NCBI RefSeq assembly: GCF_000571935.1
Contig: NZ_ATAX01000028.1
Span: 5,001 to 69,000, forward strand
Direction: 5' to 3'
Length of the DNA: 64,000 bases
Source: Ruminococcus flavefaciens 007c
GTDB taxonomy: Bacteria > Bacillota > Clostridia > Oscillospirales > Ruminococcaceae
Shown here one piece after another: positions 34,150-42,027 of this stretch (its first letter is position 1; the number at the start of each line of letters is the position of its first letter). The position numbers and the translations under genes are program-made. The notes below the pieces were generated by a model that worked only from the letters and a program-made list of their open reading frames with translations, had not been told where the DNA came from and made no database searches.

Positions 34150-34863
34150 ATGAAAAAGCTTGATCTGGCAAAGGAACTCAGCACAAACGCTTACCCCGGA
34201 AGAGGTATCGTCATCGGTAAGTCGGACTGCGGAAAGTTTGCTGTTACAGCTTACTTCATCATGGGAAGAAGCGAGAACAGCCGCAACCGCGTATTCATCG
34301 AGGAGGGCAGAGGCATCCGCACTGAGGCCTTCGATCCTTCCAAGCTCACCGATCCCCACCTTATAATCTATGCTCCCGTAAGAGTTCTCGGCAACAAGCT
34401 CATCGTTACCAACGGCGACCAGACCGATACTATCTACGAGCTCATGGACAAGCAGTACACCTTCGAGCAGGCTCTCCGCACACGTGAATTCGAGGACGAC
34501 GCTCCGAACTTCACTCCCCGTATCTCGGGTATACTCCGCTTCGGCGAGGAGGGCTTCAACTACGCAATGTCCATACTCAAGAGCGCTAACGGCAATCCCG
34601 AGTCTTGTCAGAGATATACCTTCAGCTATACAAATCCCATTGCAGGCGAGGGACATTTCATACACACATATATGGGTGACGGTTCTCCCCTGCCCAGCTT
34701 TGAGGGCGAGCCCAAGCTGGTCGGCATAAGCGGAAATATAGATGAGTTCACTGATATGCTCTGGAACAATCTCAACGCCGACAATAAGGTTTCTCTCTTT
34801 GTACGTTATGTTGACCTCGAAACAAACGCCGAGGAAACTCGCATCGTAAACAAGAACAAGTAA
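34150..34863 (+). CDS. purO: PurO-type IMP cyclohydrolase
   Basis: The 237-aa protein has the pattern of the PurO-like IMP cyclohydrolase family first known from archaea: NAYPGRGIVIGKSDCGKFAVTAYFIMGRSENSRNRVF, then NGDQTDTIYE, FEDDAPNFTPRISGI and GEGHFIHTYMGDGSPLPSFEGEP. It would close FAICAR to IMP, the last step of the pathway. This fits the AICAR transformylase gene at 35792, which lacks a cyclohydrolase domain. GAAAGGAG precedes the start. An in-frame extension from 34018 lies inside the previous gene and is rejected. Confidence 0.9.
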   Translation: MKKLDLAKELSTNAYPGRGIVIGKSDCGKFAVTAYFIMGRSENSRNRVFIEEGRGIRTEAFDPSKLTDPHLIIYAPVRVLGNKLIVTNGDQTDTIYELMDKQYTFEQALRTREFEDDAPNFTPRISGILRFGEEGFNYAMSILKSANGNPESCQRYTFSYTNPIAGEGHFIHTYMGDGSPLPSFEGEPKLVGISGNIDEFTDMLWNNLNADNKVSLFVRYVDLETNAEETRIVNKNK

Positions 34864-34886
34864 TTGCAAGGGATATTTTTGGGGAA

Positions 34887-35756
34887 ATGAAAAAATACTG
34901 TATATTGCTTGCTGCGTCATTGCTTCTTTCGCTTTCGGGCTGTAAAAAAGAAATGCCAAAAAACTTTGCTGCTATGCCTGATGTTCTTTCTGATGACGAA
35001 TTGAACATTGCTGAGAACGAGCCGTCTTACAAATGCATCGAATCGCATTATATGAATGGCAAACTTGAAGAAAAAAAAGAAAGGCTCTATGATGAGCATG
35101 ACCATATGATATCGAGTGACGAATTCAATGTAGATACAGGTGAAACAATACCTGCTATGCATGGAAAACACGTCAATGAGTATGACGTGGACGGTAATTG
35201 GGTAAAGGGTATATGGTATGGTCCGGACGAAAAAACTGTCGACAGAGTTTTTATCAATACCTATGATGAAAACGGCAACCGAACAAGTATAGCTGTGTAT
35301 TACAACTATGACGGTCAACCCAAAAAGTACCTCTACTATGAAATGAAGTATGACGGGCACGGCAATGAGACCGAGTGGATCAAAGCCAAAGCAGATAATG
35401 GCATTCACGGTGTCTGCAAGTATTCGTATGAGTTTGACGACAAAGGCAATATCACCAAAAAAACCGAGGATGATTCATCGTCAAAACATGAGACAGAAGA
35501 GTATACGTATACCTATGACGATGACGGAAATATGCTTACAGAAAACCGCAGAAGATATTCAAAAAAAGAAACTCTTTTTGAAAGCAGCCGCAAATGTGAT
35601 TACGACAGCCGCGGCAATCTTATCAGGGAAGAGTCAAGCTTCAGCGACGGCAGAGCAGATAAGGTCATATCCTATGAATATGATGCTCATAACCGCAAAA
35701 TACGCGAGACTGACGGTTATTCCGAGACCTTATACGAATATGAGACCGTTAAATAA
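34887..35756 (+). CDS. Lipoprotein with YD/RHS-like repeats
   Basis: The 289-aa protein has a lipoprotein signal (MKKYCILLAASLLLSLSGCK; lipobox LSGC, Cys19). The mature part is built of repeats of the type YDENGNRTSIAVYYNYDG, YDGHGNETEWIKA, FDDKGNITKKTEDD, YDDDGNMLTENRR, YDSRGNLIREES and YDAHNRKIRET, the YD-repeat pattern of RHS proteins and many secreted Gram-positive proteins. It is richer in A and T than its neighbours, which may indicate separate origin. It is inserted between purO and the transformylase gene. Only a weak RBS (GGGGAAATG) is seen. Confidence 0.75.
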   Translation: MKKYCILLAASLLLSLSGCKKEMPKNFAAMPDVLSDDELNIAENEPSYKCIESHYMNGKLEEKKERLYDEHDHMISSDEFNVDTGETIPAMHGKHVNEYDVDGNWVKGIWYGPDEKTVDRVFINTYDENGNRTSIAVYYNYDGQPKKYLYYEMKYDGHGNETEWIKAKADNGIHGVCKYSYEFDDKGNITKKTEDDSSSKHETEEYTYTYDDDGNMLTENRRRYSKKETLFESSRKCDYDSRGNLIREESSFSDGRADKVISYEYDAHNRKIRETDGYSETLYEYETVK

Positions 35757-35791
35757 ACAAATTATGAATCAATATAAGGAGGACATTAACA

Positions 35792-36973
35792 ATGTCAAAT
35801 GAAATGCAGTTAAAATACGGCTGTAACCCCAATCAGAAGCCTTCAAGAGTTTATATGGCTGACGGCAGCGAGCTCCCTATCGAGGTGCTCTGCGGCAAGC
35901 CGGGCTATATCAACCTTCTTGATGCCTTCAACGGCTGGCAGCTGGTAAAGGAGCTGAAGGCTGCTACTGGTATGTGTGCAGCTACATCATTCAAGCACGT
36001 TTCGCCCGCAGGTGCTGCTATAGGCAGACCTCTCAGCGATGATCTCAAGAAGATCTACTGGGTAGACGACCTGGGCGAGCTCTCTCCCCTTGCAAGCGCT
36101 TACGCAAGAGCAAGAGGCGCTGACAGAATGTCCTCTTACGGTGATTTCATCGCCCTTTCCGACAAGGTGGACGTTTGCACAGCAAAAATGATACAGCGCG
36201 AGGTATCAGACGGCGTTATCGCTCCCGACTACGATCCCGAGGCTCTGGAGATACTCAAGTCCAAGAGAAAGGGCACTTACTGCATACTCAAGATGGACGA
36301 GAACTACAAGCCCGCTCCCATCGAGACAAAGCAGGTTTACGGCGTATCCTTCGAGCAGGGACGCAACGAGCTCGACATCAACCGCGAGCTTCTTGCAAAT
36401 ATAGTTACTGAGAATAAAAATATCCCCGACGACAAGAAGGACGATCTCCTTATCTCTCTCATCACTCTGAAGTATACTCAGTCCAACTCTGTCTGCTACG
36501 TAAAGGACGGACAGGCTATCGGTATCGGTGCAGGACAGCAGTCCCGTATCCACTGCACACGTCTTGCAGGTCAGAAGGCCGATAACTGGTGGCTGAGACA
36601 GTCTCCGCAGGTAATGGGGCTCCAGTTCGTTGACGACATCCGCCGTGCCGACCGTGACAACGCTATCGACGTATACATCGGCGACGAGTACGAGGACGTT
36701 CTCCGCGAAGGCGAGTGGCAGCACATCTTCAAGGTCAAGCCCGCTGTATTTACCCGCGAGGAAAAGAAGGCATGGCTTGCCAAGAATACAGGCGTCTGCC
36801 TTGGTTCTGACGCTTTCTTCCCCTTCGGCGACAATATCGAAAGAGCAAAGAAGTCAGGCGTTGAGTATATTGCAGAGCCCGGCGGTTCTATCCGTGATGA
36901 CAACGTTATCGAGACCTGCAACAAGTACAACATCGCTATGGCATTCACAGGCATCCGTCTTTTCCACCACTGA
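35792..36973 (+). CDS. purH: Stand-alone AICAR formyltransferase (PurH transformylase part only)
   Basis: The 393-aa protein corresponds to the AICAR transformylase domain: LKYGCNPNQKPSRVY (as KYGxNPHQ in PurH), FKHVSPAGAAIG, SDKVDVCTAKMIQREVSDGVIAPDYD, YTQSNSVCYVKDGQAIGIGAGQQSRIHCTRLAG and SDAFFPFGDNIERAKKSGVEYIAEPGGSIRDDNVIETCN. Bifunctional PurH also has an N-terminal IMP cyclohydrolase domain; that is missing, and the protein starts at the transformylase. The PurO gene just upstream supplies the missing step. A strong terminator follows. GGAGGACATTAACA precedes the ATG. Confidence 0.94.
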   Translation: MSNEMQLKYGCNPNQKPSRVYMADGSELPIEVLCGKPGYINLLDAFNGWQLVKELKAATGMCAATSFKHVSPAGAAIGRPLSDDLKKIYWVDDLGELSPLASAYARARGADRMSSYGDFIALSDKVDVCTAKMIQREVSDGVIAPDYDPEALEILKSKRKGTYCILKMDENYKPAPIETKQVYGVSFEQGRNELDINRELLANIVTENKNIPDDKKDDLLISLITLKYTQSNSVCYVKDGQAIGIGAGQQSRIHCTRLAGQKADNWWLRQSPQVMGLQFVDDIRRADRDNAIDVYIGDEYEDVLREGEWQHIFKVKPAVFTREEKKAWLAKNTGVCLGSDAFFPFGDNIERAKKSGVEYIAEPGGSIRDDNVIETCNKYNIAMAFTGIRLFHH

Positions 36974-36989
36974 TAACAATAACTCTTAC

Positions 36990-37021
36990 AGCTGCGGCCA
37001 TGAACTGACCGCAGCTTTTTT
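36990..37021 (+). terminator. Rho-independent terminator after the AICAR transformylase gene
   Basis: AGCTGCGG (36990-36997) pairs with CCGCAGCT (37009-37016), followed by TTTTTT. This is the first convincing terminator in the plus-strand series that begins at 22419. Confidence 0.92.
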
Positions 37022-37345
37022 GTTCCGCACCTTCATCCCCCTCTGTAAGAGAGCGGAAAAGTGCTGAAATTCAACGGAAAACCATTGAATTTCAAAAAAA
37101 TAATTCTGCGTTTCTATGTTGTGCACAAAAAAATCCGCAGACATTTGTACGCTGTGACCATAATACCTGTGTCCGAAAAACAAAGACTTATCCGTATTTT
37201 CTTACAGGGAGCTCCTGTGGCCGGAAAGTGCCGCTCTCTCCGCTTTTTTCTGCTCATTAACCCCTGTTAACAACTTTATTTTTTACGTGTATGCCTTTTG
37301 CAGCGCCATTTGTCAGTTCTCTTAGAAAAACAGGCAATAAATCTC
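37022..37345. other. Gene-free spacer with one perfect inverted repeat
   Basis: No coding frame is supported here. A 9-bp inverted repeat GAAATTCAA (37066-37074) / TTGAATTTC (37085-37093) has a ten-base spacer and no T-tract on either strand, so it may be an operator-like or structural element. The rest is AT-rich with T runs on the plus strand (37247-37255, 37280-37286). No RNA gene was recognised. Confidence 0.4.
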
Positions 37346-37374
37346 TTGCAATATTGACCGCATTGTGCTATACT
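37346..37374 (+). promoter_or_regulatory. Promoter of the membrane protein / purD group
   Basis: TTGCAA (37346-37351), 17 bases, then TATACT (37369-37374), with TGC at the extended -10 position. It lies 69 bases before the ATG at 37443. Confidence 0.7.
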
Positions 37375-37442
37375 ATAATGTACAGTTATAATTTTACAAA
37401 TTGTACGGAAAGTTATATTATTTCCGGGACGGGGGAAAACTT

Positions 37443-37958
37443 ATGAGCAGCTATCATTCAATATCACTGAAAAAACTGTACATTACAGCCGCTGTATTCT
37501 GCGGGCTGTATATCATAGCATCTATCCTCGCTTATATTCTTTCCGGTACGTTATTCAATGCACTGTCGGGTGACTCGTTCCGTGCAGCTCACCCTGATAT
37601 GGCTATCTCAGGCAAATGCAAGGCTTTTCTGTGCCTTTCGGAAGTGGTATGGCTGCCTTTTATCATATACATCTTCAGCTGTACAGGCTGGGCTTTCTCT
37701 GCAAAGCGATGTAGAAGAACTCTTAAAGCAGCTCCTGCACTGTGGCTCCTCGGCTTCATCGCCGAACATATCATAGCGCTCCTTATATCACACTCCTCAA
37801 TGATGAAGCATACATCTGAGGCATGGCTTATACAGCGCACCGAATACGTTACCTTCTTTTTCAGCATTATCCTGGTAGGAGCTCTGGTGCTCATATGCAC
37901 CGCTGCCGCTCTCGGTATTGATGAGGACCGTCATGTAAAGCATCTAAAATATAAATAA
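37443..37958 (+). CDS. Four-helix membrane protein, unknown function
   Basis: The 171-aa protein has four predicted membrane helices (about 12-34, 59-80, 94-113 and 134-157) with short loops. No family is recognised. The start at 37443 has GGGGGAAAACTT upstream; an in-frame ATG 14 codons earlier has no RBS. It forms a transcription unit with the next membrane gene (11 bases later), the anchored protein at 38533 and purD. Confidence 0.6.
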   Translation: MSSYHSISLKKLYITAAVFCGLYIIASILAYILSGTLFNALSGDSFRAAHPDMAISGKCKAFLCLSEVVWLPFIIYIFSCTGWAFSAKRCRRTLKAAPALWLLGFIAEHIIALLISHSSMMKHTSEAWLIQRTEYVTFFFSIILVGALVLICTAAALGIDEDRHVKHLKYK

Positions 37959-37969
37959 GGAGCATCAAA

Positions 37970-38479
37970 ATGAAAAAACCAAACGCACTAAAAAACACAC
38001 TACTTATCGCAGCATTACTCTGTACAGTCAAGCTGGCTCTTGATATATTCTTCATCATCAATAACCATATAACCTTTTATACCGCTGTTGTCGGCAATCT
38101 CGGCAAGGAAGTCCTCCCCATAGGGATAAAAATGTTCTTCATCGCCGAATCCCTGCTGGCTACGGCTCCTCTCGGAATAGCCGCCGCGATCAACTACAAA
38201 AAGGAGGATATGTCCCAGAAACGCGGTATTTCCACTGTTATCGTAACAGGCATATTCTATGCGGTCTATATCTTAGGCTTTCCGCTTATAAAAAGCATTC
38301 TCTTCTCTTTGACATCAAGATTCTACGGTGACAAAATACTCAGCTATGTAATTTCACTCAACGGCACCCTCGGCGTTACCGATTTCCTCGTACACGCTGC
38401 AGCAGTTATGATGATAAGCTGCGCGGCTGTGGAGATTTACGGCGGAGAAAAAAAGTCCCTGCCCGAAGATATCGGATAA
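37970..38479 (+). CDS. Multi-helix membrane protein, unknown function
   Basis: The 169-aa protein has about four hydrophobic segments (NTLLIAALLCTVKLALDIFF; KMFFIAESLLATAPLGIAAA; STVIVTGIFYAVYILGFPLI; FLVHAAAVMMISCAAVEIY). It shares size and topology with the preceding gene but no clear sequence identity by eye. AAGGAG precedes the ATG. No function can be assigned. Confidence 0.6.
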   Translation: MKKPNALKNTLLIAALLCTVKLALDIFFIINNHITFYTAVVGNLGKEVLPIGIKMFFIAESLLATAPLGIAAAINYKKEDMSQKRGISTVIVTGIFYAVYILGFPLIKSILFSLTSRFYGDKILSYVISLNGTLGVTDFLVHAAAVMMISCAAVEIYGGEKKSLPEDIG

Positions 38480-38532
38480 TAGCAGAACTTATCGCATGGG
38501 CGACTGGTCAACATGAAAGGAGATACTTTCCC

Positions 38533-39522
38533 ATGAAAAAATTTCTTATAATTCTCGCAGTTCTGATCGCTATTTCAGCCGCATCCTTCTTCGGTGTGAC
38601 ATATTACATGACTCACCCCTCCGATGAATACACCACGGAAAACTTCAGCTTCAGCGTCCCCGGCGGATTCGGCCTCGACACCATGAAGGACGGCAATACC
38701 TACGTATTCAGATGCCTTGGTGAAAAAATATATGTGGAAGACATAACCTACAACTGTACTCCCGAAACAGCAGAGGCTTTTCTCTATTACTATGACGGTG
38801 ATGAAAACATAAAGGTGGAATCCTTTACAGGTTCTCAGTATACAGGCTTCTTCCGTTCATCGGACAACAATTCCGAAGGCAAAAAAGAAACCGGTCTTTC
38901 CTACATCCTCGGAACAGACACCCATTACTTCAACGTGTCCTGTATCTGCGGCTCTTTAAAATCAAAGCTCCTGAAAAAATCAATGGACAAGATCGCAGAG
39001 TCCGCAGTATATACCTCGGATTTCCGTATAGCCGACAAACCCGAGACTTATGACTTCAAATGGGCAACTGTAAATACAGGCAAAAAATACACCTGCAAGG
39101 ATAAGACCGAAGAGGAAAAAAAGGAAAAGCCCATCATAAAGTTCGTAATGAACGAGGTCTATGCAGAAGCGGACACCTATGTGAAAACATACTCTCCCAC
39201 CATCTCACTGACCGTAGTGGAAGCCGACGCCTCCCCTGCTGACCTTGCAGATGACAGCTATAACAAACGAATGGAAAACAAGGATAAGTATAACTCCATC
39301 AAGAGAGAACAGGTAAATATGTTCGGCTATGACTGCGAACGCCTTTTTTATGAGACAAAGCCGTCGTCGGACGACGATACTATTATCCACTTCTATGATC
39401 TGTACTTCTTCAGGAACGGCAAGTATCTGTACAACGTGACCGCAAATTACCGCAACAGTTCGGAAGAAGCAGACGCACGTGAAATGCTCGGAAATATCAC
39501 CATAAAGGATATTGATAAATAA
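38533..39522 (+). CDS. Signal-anchored extracytoplasmic protein, unknown function
   Basis: The 329-aa protein has one N-terminal membrane helix (LIILAVLIAISAASFFGVTYYM, about 5-26) and a soluble outside domain. Two segments look alike: ENFSFSVPGGFGLDTMKDG...YVFRCLGEKIYVEDI and the later ISLTVVEADASPADLADDSY...FYETKPSSDDDTIIHFYDLYFFRNGKYLYNVTANY. This suggests two copies of one beta-rich fold of the kind seen in PsbP-like and DUF-type lipoproteins. AAAGGAG is upstream. It ends 28 bases before purD. No motif indicates a catalytic role. Confidence 0.6.
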   Translation: MKKFLIILAVLIAISAASFFGVTYYMTHPSDEYTTENFSFSVPGGFGLDTMKDGNTYVFRCLGEKIYVEDITYNCTPETAEAFLYYYDGDENIKVESFTGSQYTGFFRSSDNNSEGKKETGLSYILGTDTHYFNVSCICGSLKSKLLKKSMDKIAESAVYTSDFRIADKPETYDFKWATVNTGKKYTCKDKTEEEKKEKPIIKFVMNEVYAEADTYVKTYSPTISLTVVEADASPADLADDSYNKRMENKDKYNSIKREQVNMFGYDCERLFYETKPSSDDDTIIHFYDLYFFRNGKYLYNVTANYRNSSEEADAREMLGNITIKDIDK

Positions 39523-39550
39523 CTATTTTACATACAGGAGGAATACCCCA

Positions 39551-40837
39551 ATGAAAAACGTATTAGTAGTAGGCGGCGGCGGACGCGAACACGCCATCAT
39601 CATGAAGCTGGCAGAGAGCCCCCATGTGGGAAAGCTCTACTGCGCTCCGGGCAACGGAGGCATCTCAAAGTATGCCGAGTGCTTCAGCGTAGGTGCCACT
39701 GATGTTGACGGGATCGTCGCTCTTGCAAAGCAGCTCAGACCTGATATGGTCGTTGTTGCTCCCGATGATCCGCTGGTCCTCGGAATGGTCGACAGCTTGC
39801 AGGCTGAAGGCTTCATGACCTTTGGTCCCAAAGCCAATGCGGCTATAATAGAGGGCTCAAAGGTATTTTCCAAGGAGCTCATGAAGAAATACAACATACC
39901 TACTGCTTTCTATGAGGTATTCACCGAATCGGAAAAGGCTATTGCTTATCTGAAAGAGCAGAACAGCTACCCCGCTGTTATCAAGGCTGACGGTCTGGCT
40001 CTCGGAAAGGGCGTTATCATAGCTCAGAACGAGGAGGAAGCTGTTGCCGCAGTTCATGAGATGATAGATGAGCTCAAGTTCGGAAAGAGCTCTGCCCGTA
40101 TCGTTATCGAGGAATTCCTCACAGGTCCCGAAGTATCCGTTCTCAGCTTCACCGATGGCAAGACTCTGGTGCCTATGATCTCCTCTATGGATCACAAGCG
40201 CGCTCTCGACGGCGACAAGGGCCTCAATACCGGCGGTATGGGTACTGTTTCTCCCAATCCCTGCTATACAGAGGACATCGCCAAGGAGTGCATGGAGAAG
40301 ATATTCCTCCCCACTATGAACGCTATGAACTCCGAGGGACGCACCTTTGAGGGCTGCCTCTACTTCGGACTTATGATAACTCCCAAGGGTCCCAAGGTCA
40401 TCGAGTATAACTGCCGCTTCGGCGATCCCGAGACACAGGTGGTTCTCCCCATGCTGGACGCCGACCTTTATGAGATATTCGAGGCTATATACAACCACCA
40501 GCTGGACAAGGTGGACATAAAGTGGCATAAGGGCAGCTGCGCCTGCGTTGTCATGGCAAGCGGCGGCTACCCCGAAAGCTATCCCAAGGGCATTAAAATG
40601 AACGGCTTCGACGAAAAAGGTCAGGTCGAGGGCTGCTTCGTTTACCATGCAGGCACAAAACTTGACGAAAAGGGTGATTTTCTCACCAACGGCGGCAGAG
40701 TCATCGGCGTTACCGCTAAGGGCAATGACCTTCAGGCCGCACTTGATAAGGCTTACGAGGGCGTCTCAAAAATAAGCTTTGAGGGCGCTCATTACAGGAA
40801 AGATATCGGACAGAGAGCACTGAAGGCTCTCAGCTAA
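39551..40837 (+). CDS. purD: PurD, phosphoribosylamine-glycine ligase (GAR synthetase)
   Basis: The 428-aa ATP-grasp enzyme makes GAR from phosphoribosylamine and glycine. Signatures include MKNVLVVGGGGREHAIIMKL, YCAPGNGGISKYAECFSV, ADGLALGKGVIIA (ATP-binding loop), FLTGPEVSVLSFTDG, MGTVSPNPCY and EYNCRFGDPETQVVLPML. The start at 39551 has AGGAGGAATACCCCA upstream; a longer in-frame start at 39512 lies inside the previous gene. It is separated from the main pur cluster by a terminator, a promoter and three unrelated genes. Confidence 0.97.
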   Translation: MKNVLVVGGGGREHAIIMKLAESPHVGKLYCAPGNGGISKYAECFSVGATDVDGIVALAKQLRPDMVVVAPDDPLVLGMVDSLQAEGFMTFGPKANAAIIEGSKVFSKELMKKYNIPTAFYEVFTESEKAIAYLKEQNSYPAVIKADGLALGKGVIIAQNEEEAVAAVHEMIDELKFGKSSARIVIEEFLTGPEVSVLSFTDGKTLVPMISSMDHKRALDGDKGLNTGGMGTVSPNPCYTEDIAKECMEKIFLPTMNAMNSEGRTFEGCLYFGLMITPKGPKVIEYNCRFGDPETQVVLPMLDADLYEIFEAIYNHQLDKVDIKWHKGSCACVVMASGGYPESYPKGIKMNGFDEKGQVEGCFVYHAGTKLDEKGDFLTNGGRVIGVTAKGNDLQAALDKAYEGVSKISFEGAHYRKDIGQRALKALS

Positions 40838-40847
40838 GGAGCGTTTT

Positions 40848-41468
40848 ATGCATGATAGGTTAAATACGGGGTTTAAAAACTGCCTCTTCGGAAACCTGCT
40901 GTTTATCGCATTCGGTCTGGTCTGTCTCTTATACTACAACGTCTACTCTCCGGACTCGGCATTCTCAAAGCTCATAGAGATAATCGCATACGCCTGCGAA
41001 TTCGGCGGATTCGCACTGCTGCTCTGGGGACACTGGCTGTTTATTACTGCCGCAAGATTCAGGATGCTGATGAAGGTCAGCTACCTGCTGTATATCATCC
41101 TTGAGGCGGTAATGATGATATTTGAGCTCAATTCCTACCAGATCTCCTTCTACAAACCTTATTCTCTATTACTGGCAATAGTTCACGCATCTGTATCGGG
41201 ATTTGTATGCCTTACATTTCTTCAGCTCGATCCCAACAAGAAAAAACTCGAGCTTTCGGTGGTCATATGCATAGCGATAATATTCGCCGGTATGCTGGGC
41301 AATATCCTCGGTCTGAGAATATACTTCAGTATCATCGTCAACGGCATCGCCTATTCGATACTTTATTATTTCATCATACGCCATATCAAGCGTGAGGAGA
41401 TAGAAATAGACTGCCACGGTGACAAAGCCCGCGTTGCGGAATATAAAAGTACATTTTTCGATGAATAA
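40848..41468 (+). CDS. Six-helix membrane protein, unknown function
   Basis: The 206-aa protein shows about six membrane helices (LFGNLLFIAFGLVCLLYYN; IIAYACEFGGFALLLWGHWL; VSYLLYIILEAVMMIFEL; SLLLAIVHASVSGFVCLTFL; LSVVICIAIIFAGMLGNIL; YFSIIVNGIAYSILYYFI) and a short acidic tail. It starts ten bases after purD and shares its AAGGAG ribosome site with the purD stop region. The terminator at 41472 follows. No family recognised. Confidence 0.62.
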   Translation: MHDRLNTGFKNCLFGNLLFIAFGLVCLLYYNVYSPDSAFSKLIEIIAYACEFGGFALLLWGHWLFITAARFRMLMKVSYLLYIILEAVMMIFELNSYQISFYKPYSLLLAIVHASVSGFVCLTFLQLDPNKKKLELSVVICIAIIFAGMLGNILGLRIYFSIIVNGIAYSILYYFIIRHIKREEIEIDCHGDKARVAEYKSTFFDE

Positions 41469-41471
41469 TAA

Positions 41472-41499
41472 AAAGCTCCCTTTATCGGGGAGCTTTTTT
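41472..41499 (+). terminator. Rho-independent terminator after the purD group
   Basis: AAAGCTCCC pairs with GGGAGCTTT across a TTTATCG-type loop, followed by TTTTTT on the plus strand. The gene stop is four bases upstream. Almost the same hairpin recurs at 43131-43161. Confidence 0.9.
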
Positions 41500-41528
41500 G
41501 ATGTATACAGCTTTTTCACTAAAAAATA

Positions 41529-41557
41529 TTGACAAATCTCTCAAATCAGGTTAAAAT
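41529..41557 (+). promoter_or_regulatory. Promoter of the antitoxin-like gene
   Basis: TTGACA (41529-41534), a 17-base spacer and TAAAAT (41552-41557) lie 44 bases before the ATG at 41601. Confidence 0.7.
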
Positions 41558-41600
41558 AGTAATAAGGGGATCATATTTTGCATCGAAAGGAGCGTTTATC

Positions 41601-41870
41601 ATGATTTCTATCAAGCAGGAGGATTTCGCGGAAAATTACGAGCTCTTCGCAAAGCTTTGCGATATAACCTCAGAACCGCTGAAGCTTGTCAATGCTAACT
41701 GCAAGGATATGATAGTCATGACCGCTGATGCTTTCCAACGCAGAAAGAAAAAGCTCGATCTCCGTGAAAAAATGCTCGCTGCTGACGGCGATGAGGAACT
41801 GAGTACGGAATCAACAGATTTCAACAAGCTCAGAAGGATCATTAATGAACTGTCAAAAAACGAGGAATAA
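41601..41870 (+). CDS. Phd/YefM-like antitoxin homologue without adjacent toxin
   Basis: The 89-aa protein has the Phd/YefM pattern: an N-terminal helix (FAENYELFAKLCDI), SEPLKLVNANCKDMIVMTADAFQRRKK (as EPVxIxxxGKxxAVxMSxEAYxx) and an acidic, flexible C-terminus (AADGDEELSTESTDFN). The C-terminal region normally wraps a RelE/Doc-type toxin, but no toxin-like frame lies upstream or downstream. It has its own promoter and RBS (GAAAGGAG), and the next gene has a separate promoter, so it is an orphan unit. Assignment is moderate because the family is short and variable. Confidence 0.6.
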   Translation: MISIKQEDFAENYELFAKLCDITSEPLKLVNANCKDMIVMTADAFQRRKKKLDLREKMLAADGDEELSTESTDFNKLRRIINELSKNEE

Positions 41871-41937
41871 TTTTGTAATAGTGCGTTCACAAAGCCGCTT
41901 CATTGATGAAAATCAGATGAAATCGGGGGCAAATTTC

Positions 41938-41966
41938 TTGACAACCGCAATATTTTGCCATATAAT
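41938..41966 (+). promoter_or_regulatory. Promoter of pspA
   Basis: TTGACA (41938-41943), exactly 17 bases, then TATAAT (41961-41966). It is the closest match to the vegetative consensus in the window. Confidence 0.88.
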
Positions 41967-42027
41967 ATGGTTGTGGCACAAGGGGTGTGCCTGAAACATT
42001 ATTACATGAAACAGGAGGATTATGAAA

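Noticed and set aside
34120..34959. 279-aa minus-strand frame opposite purO
   Set aside because: It is the shadow of a well-supported IMP cyclohydrolase gene and has no ribosome site.
39857..40648. 263-aa minus-strand frame opposite purD
   Set aside because: Shadow of purD, no independent support.
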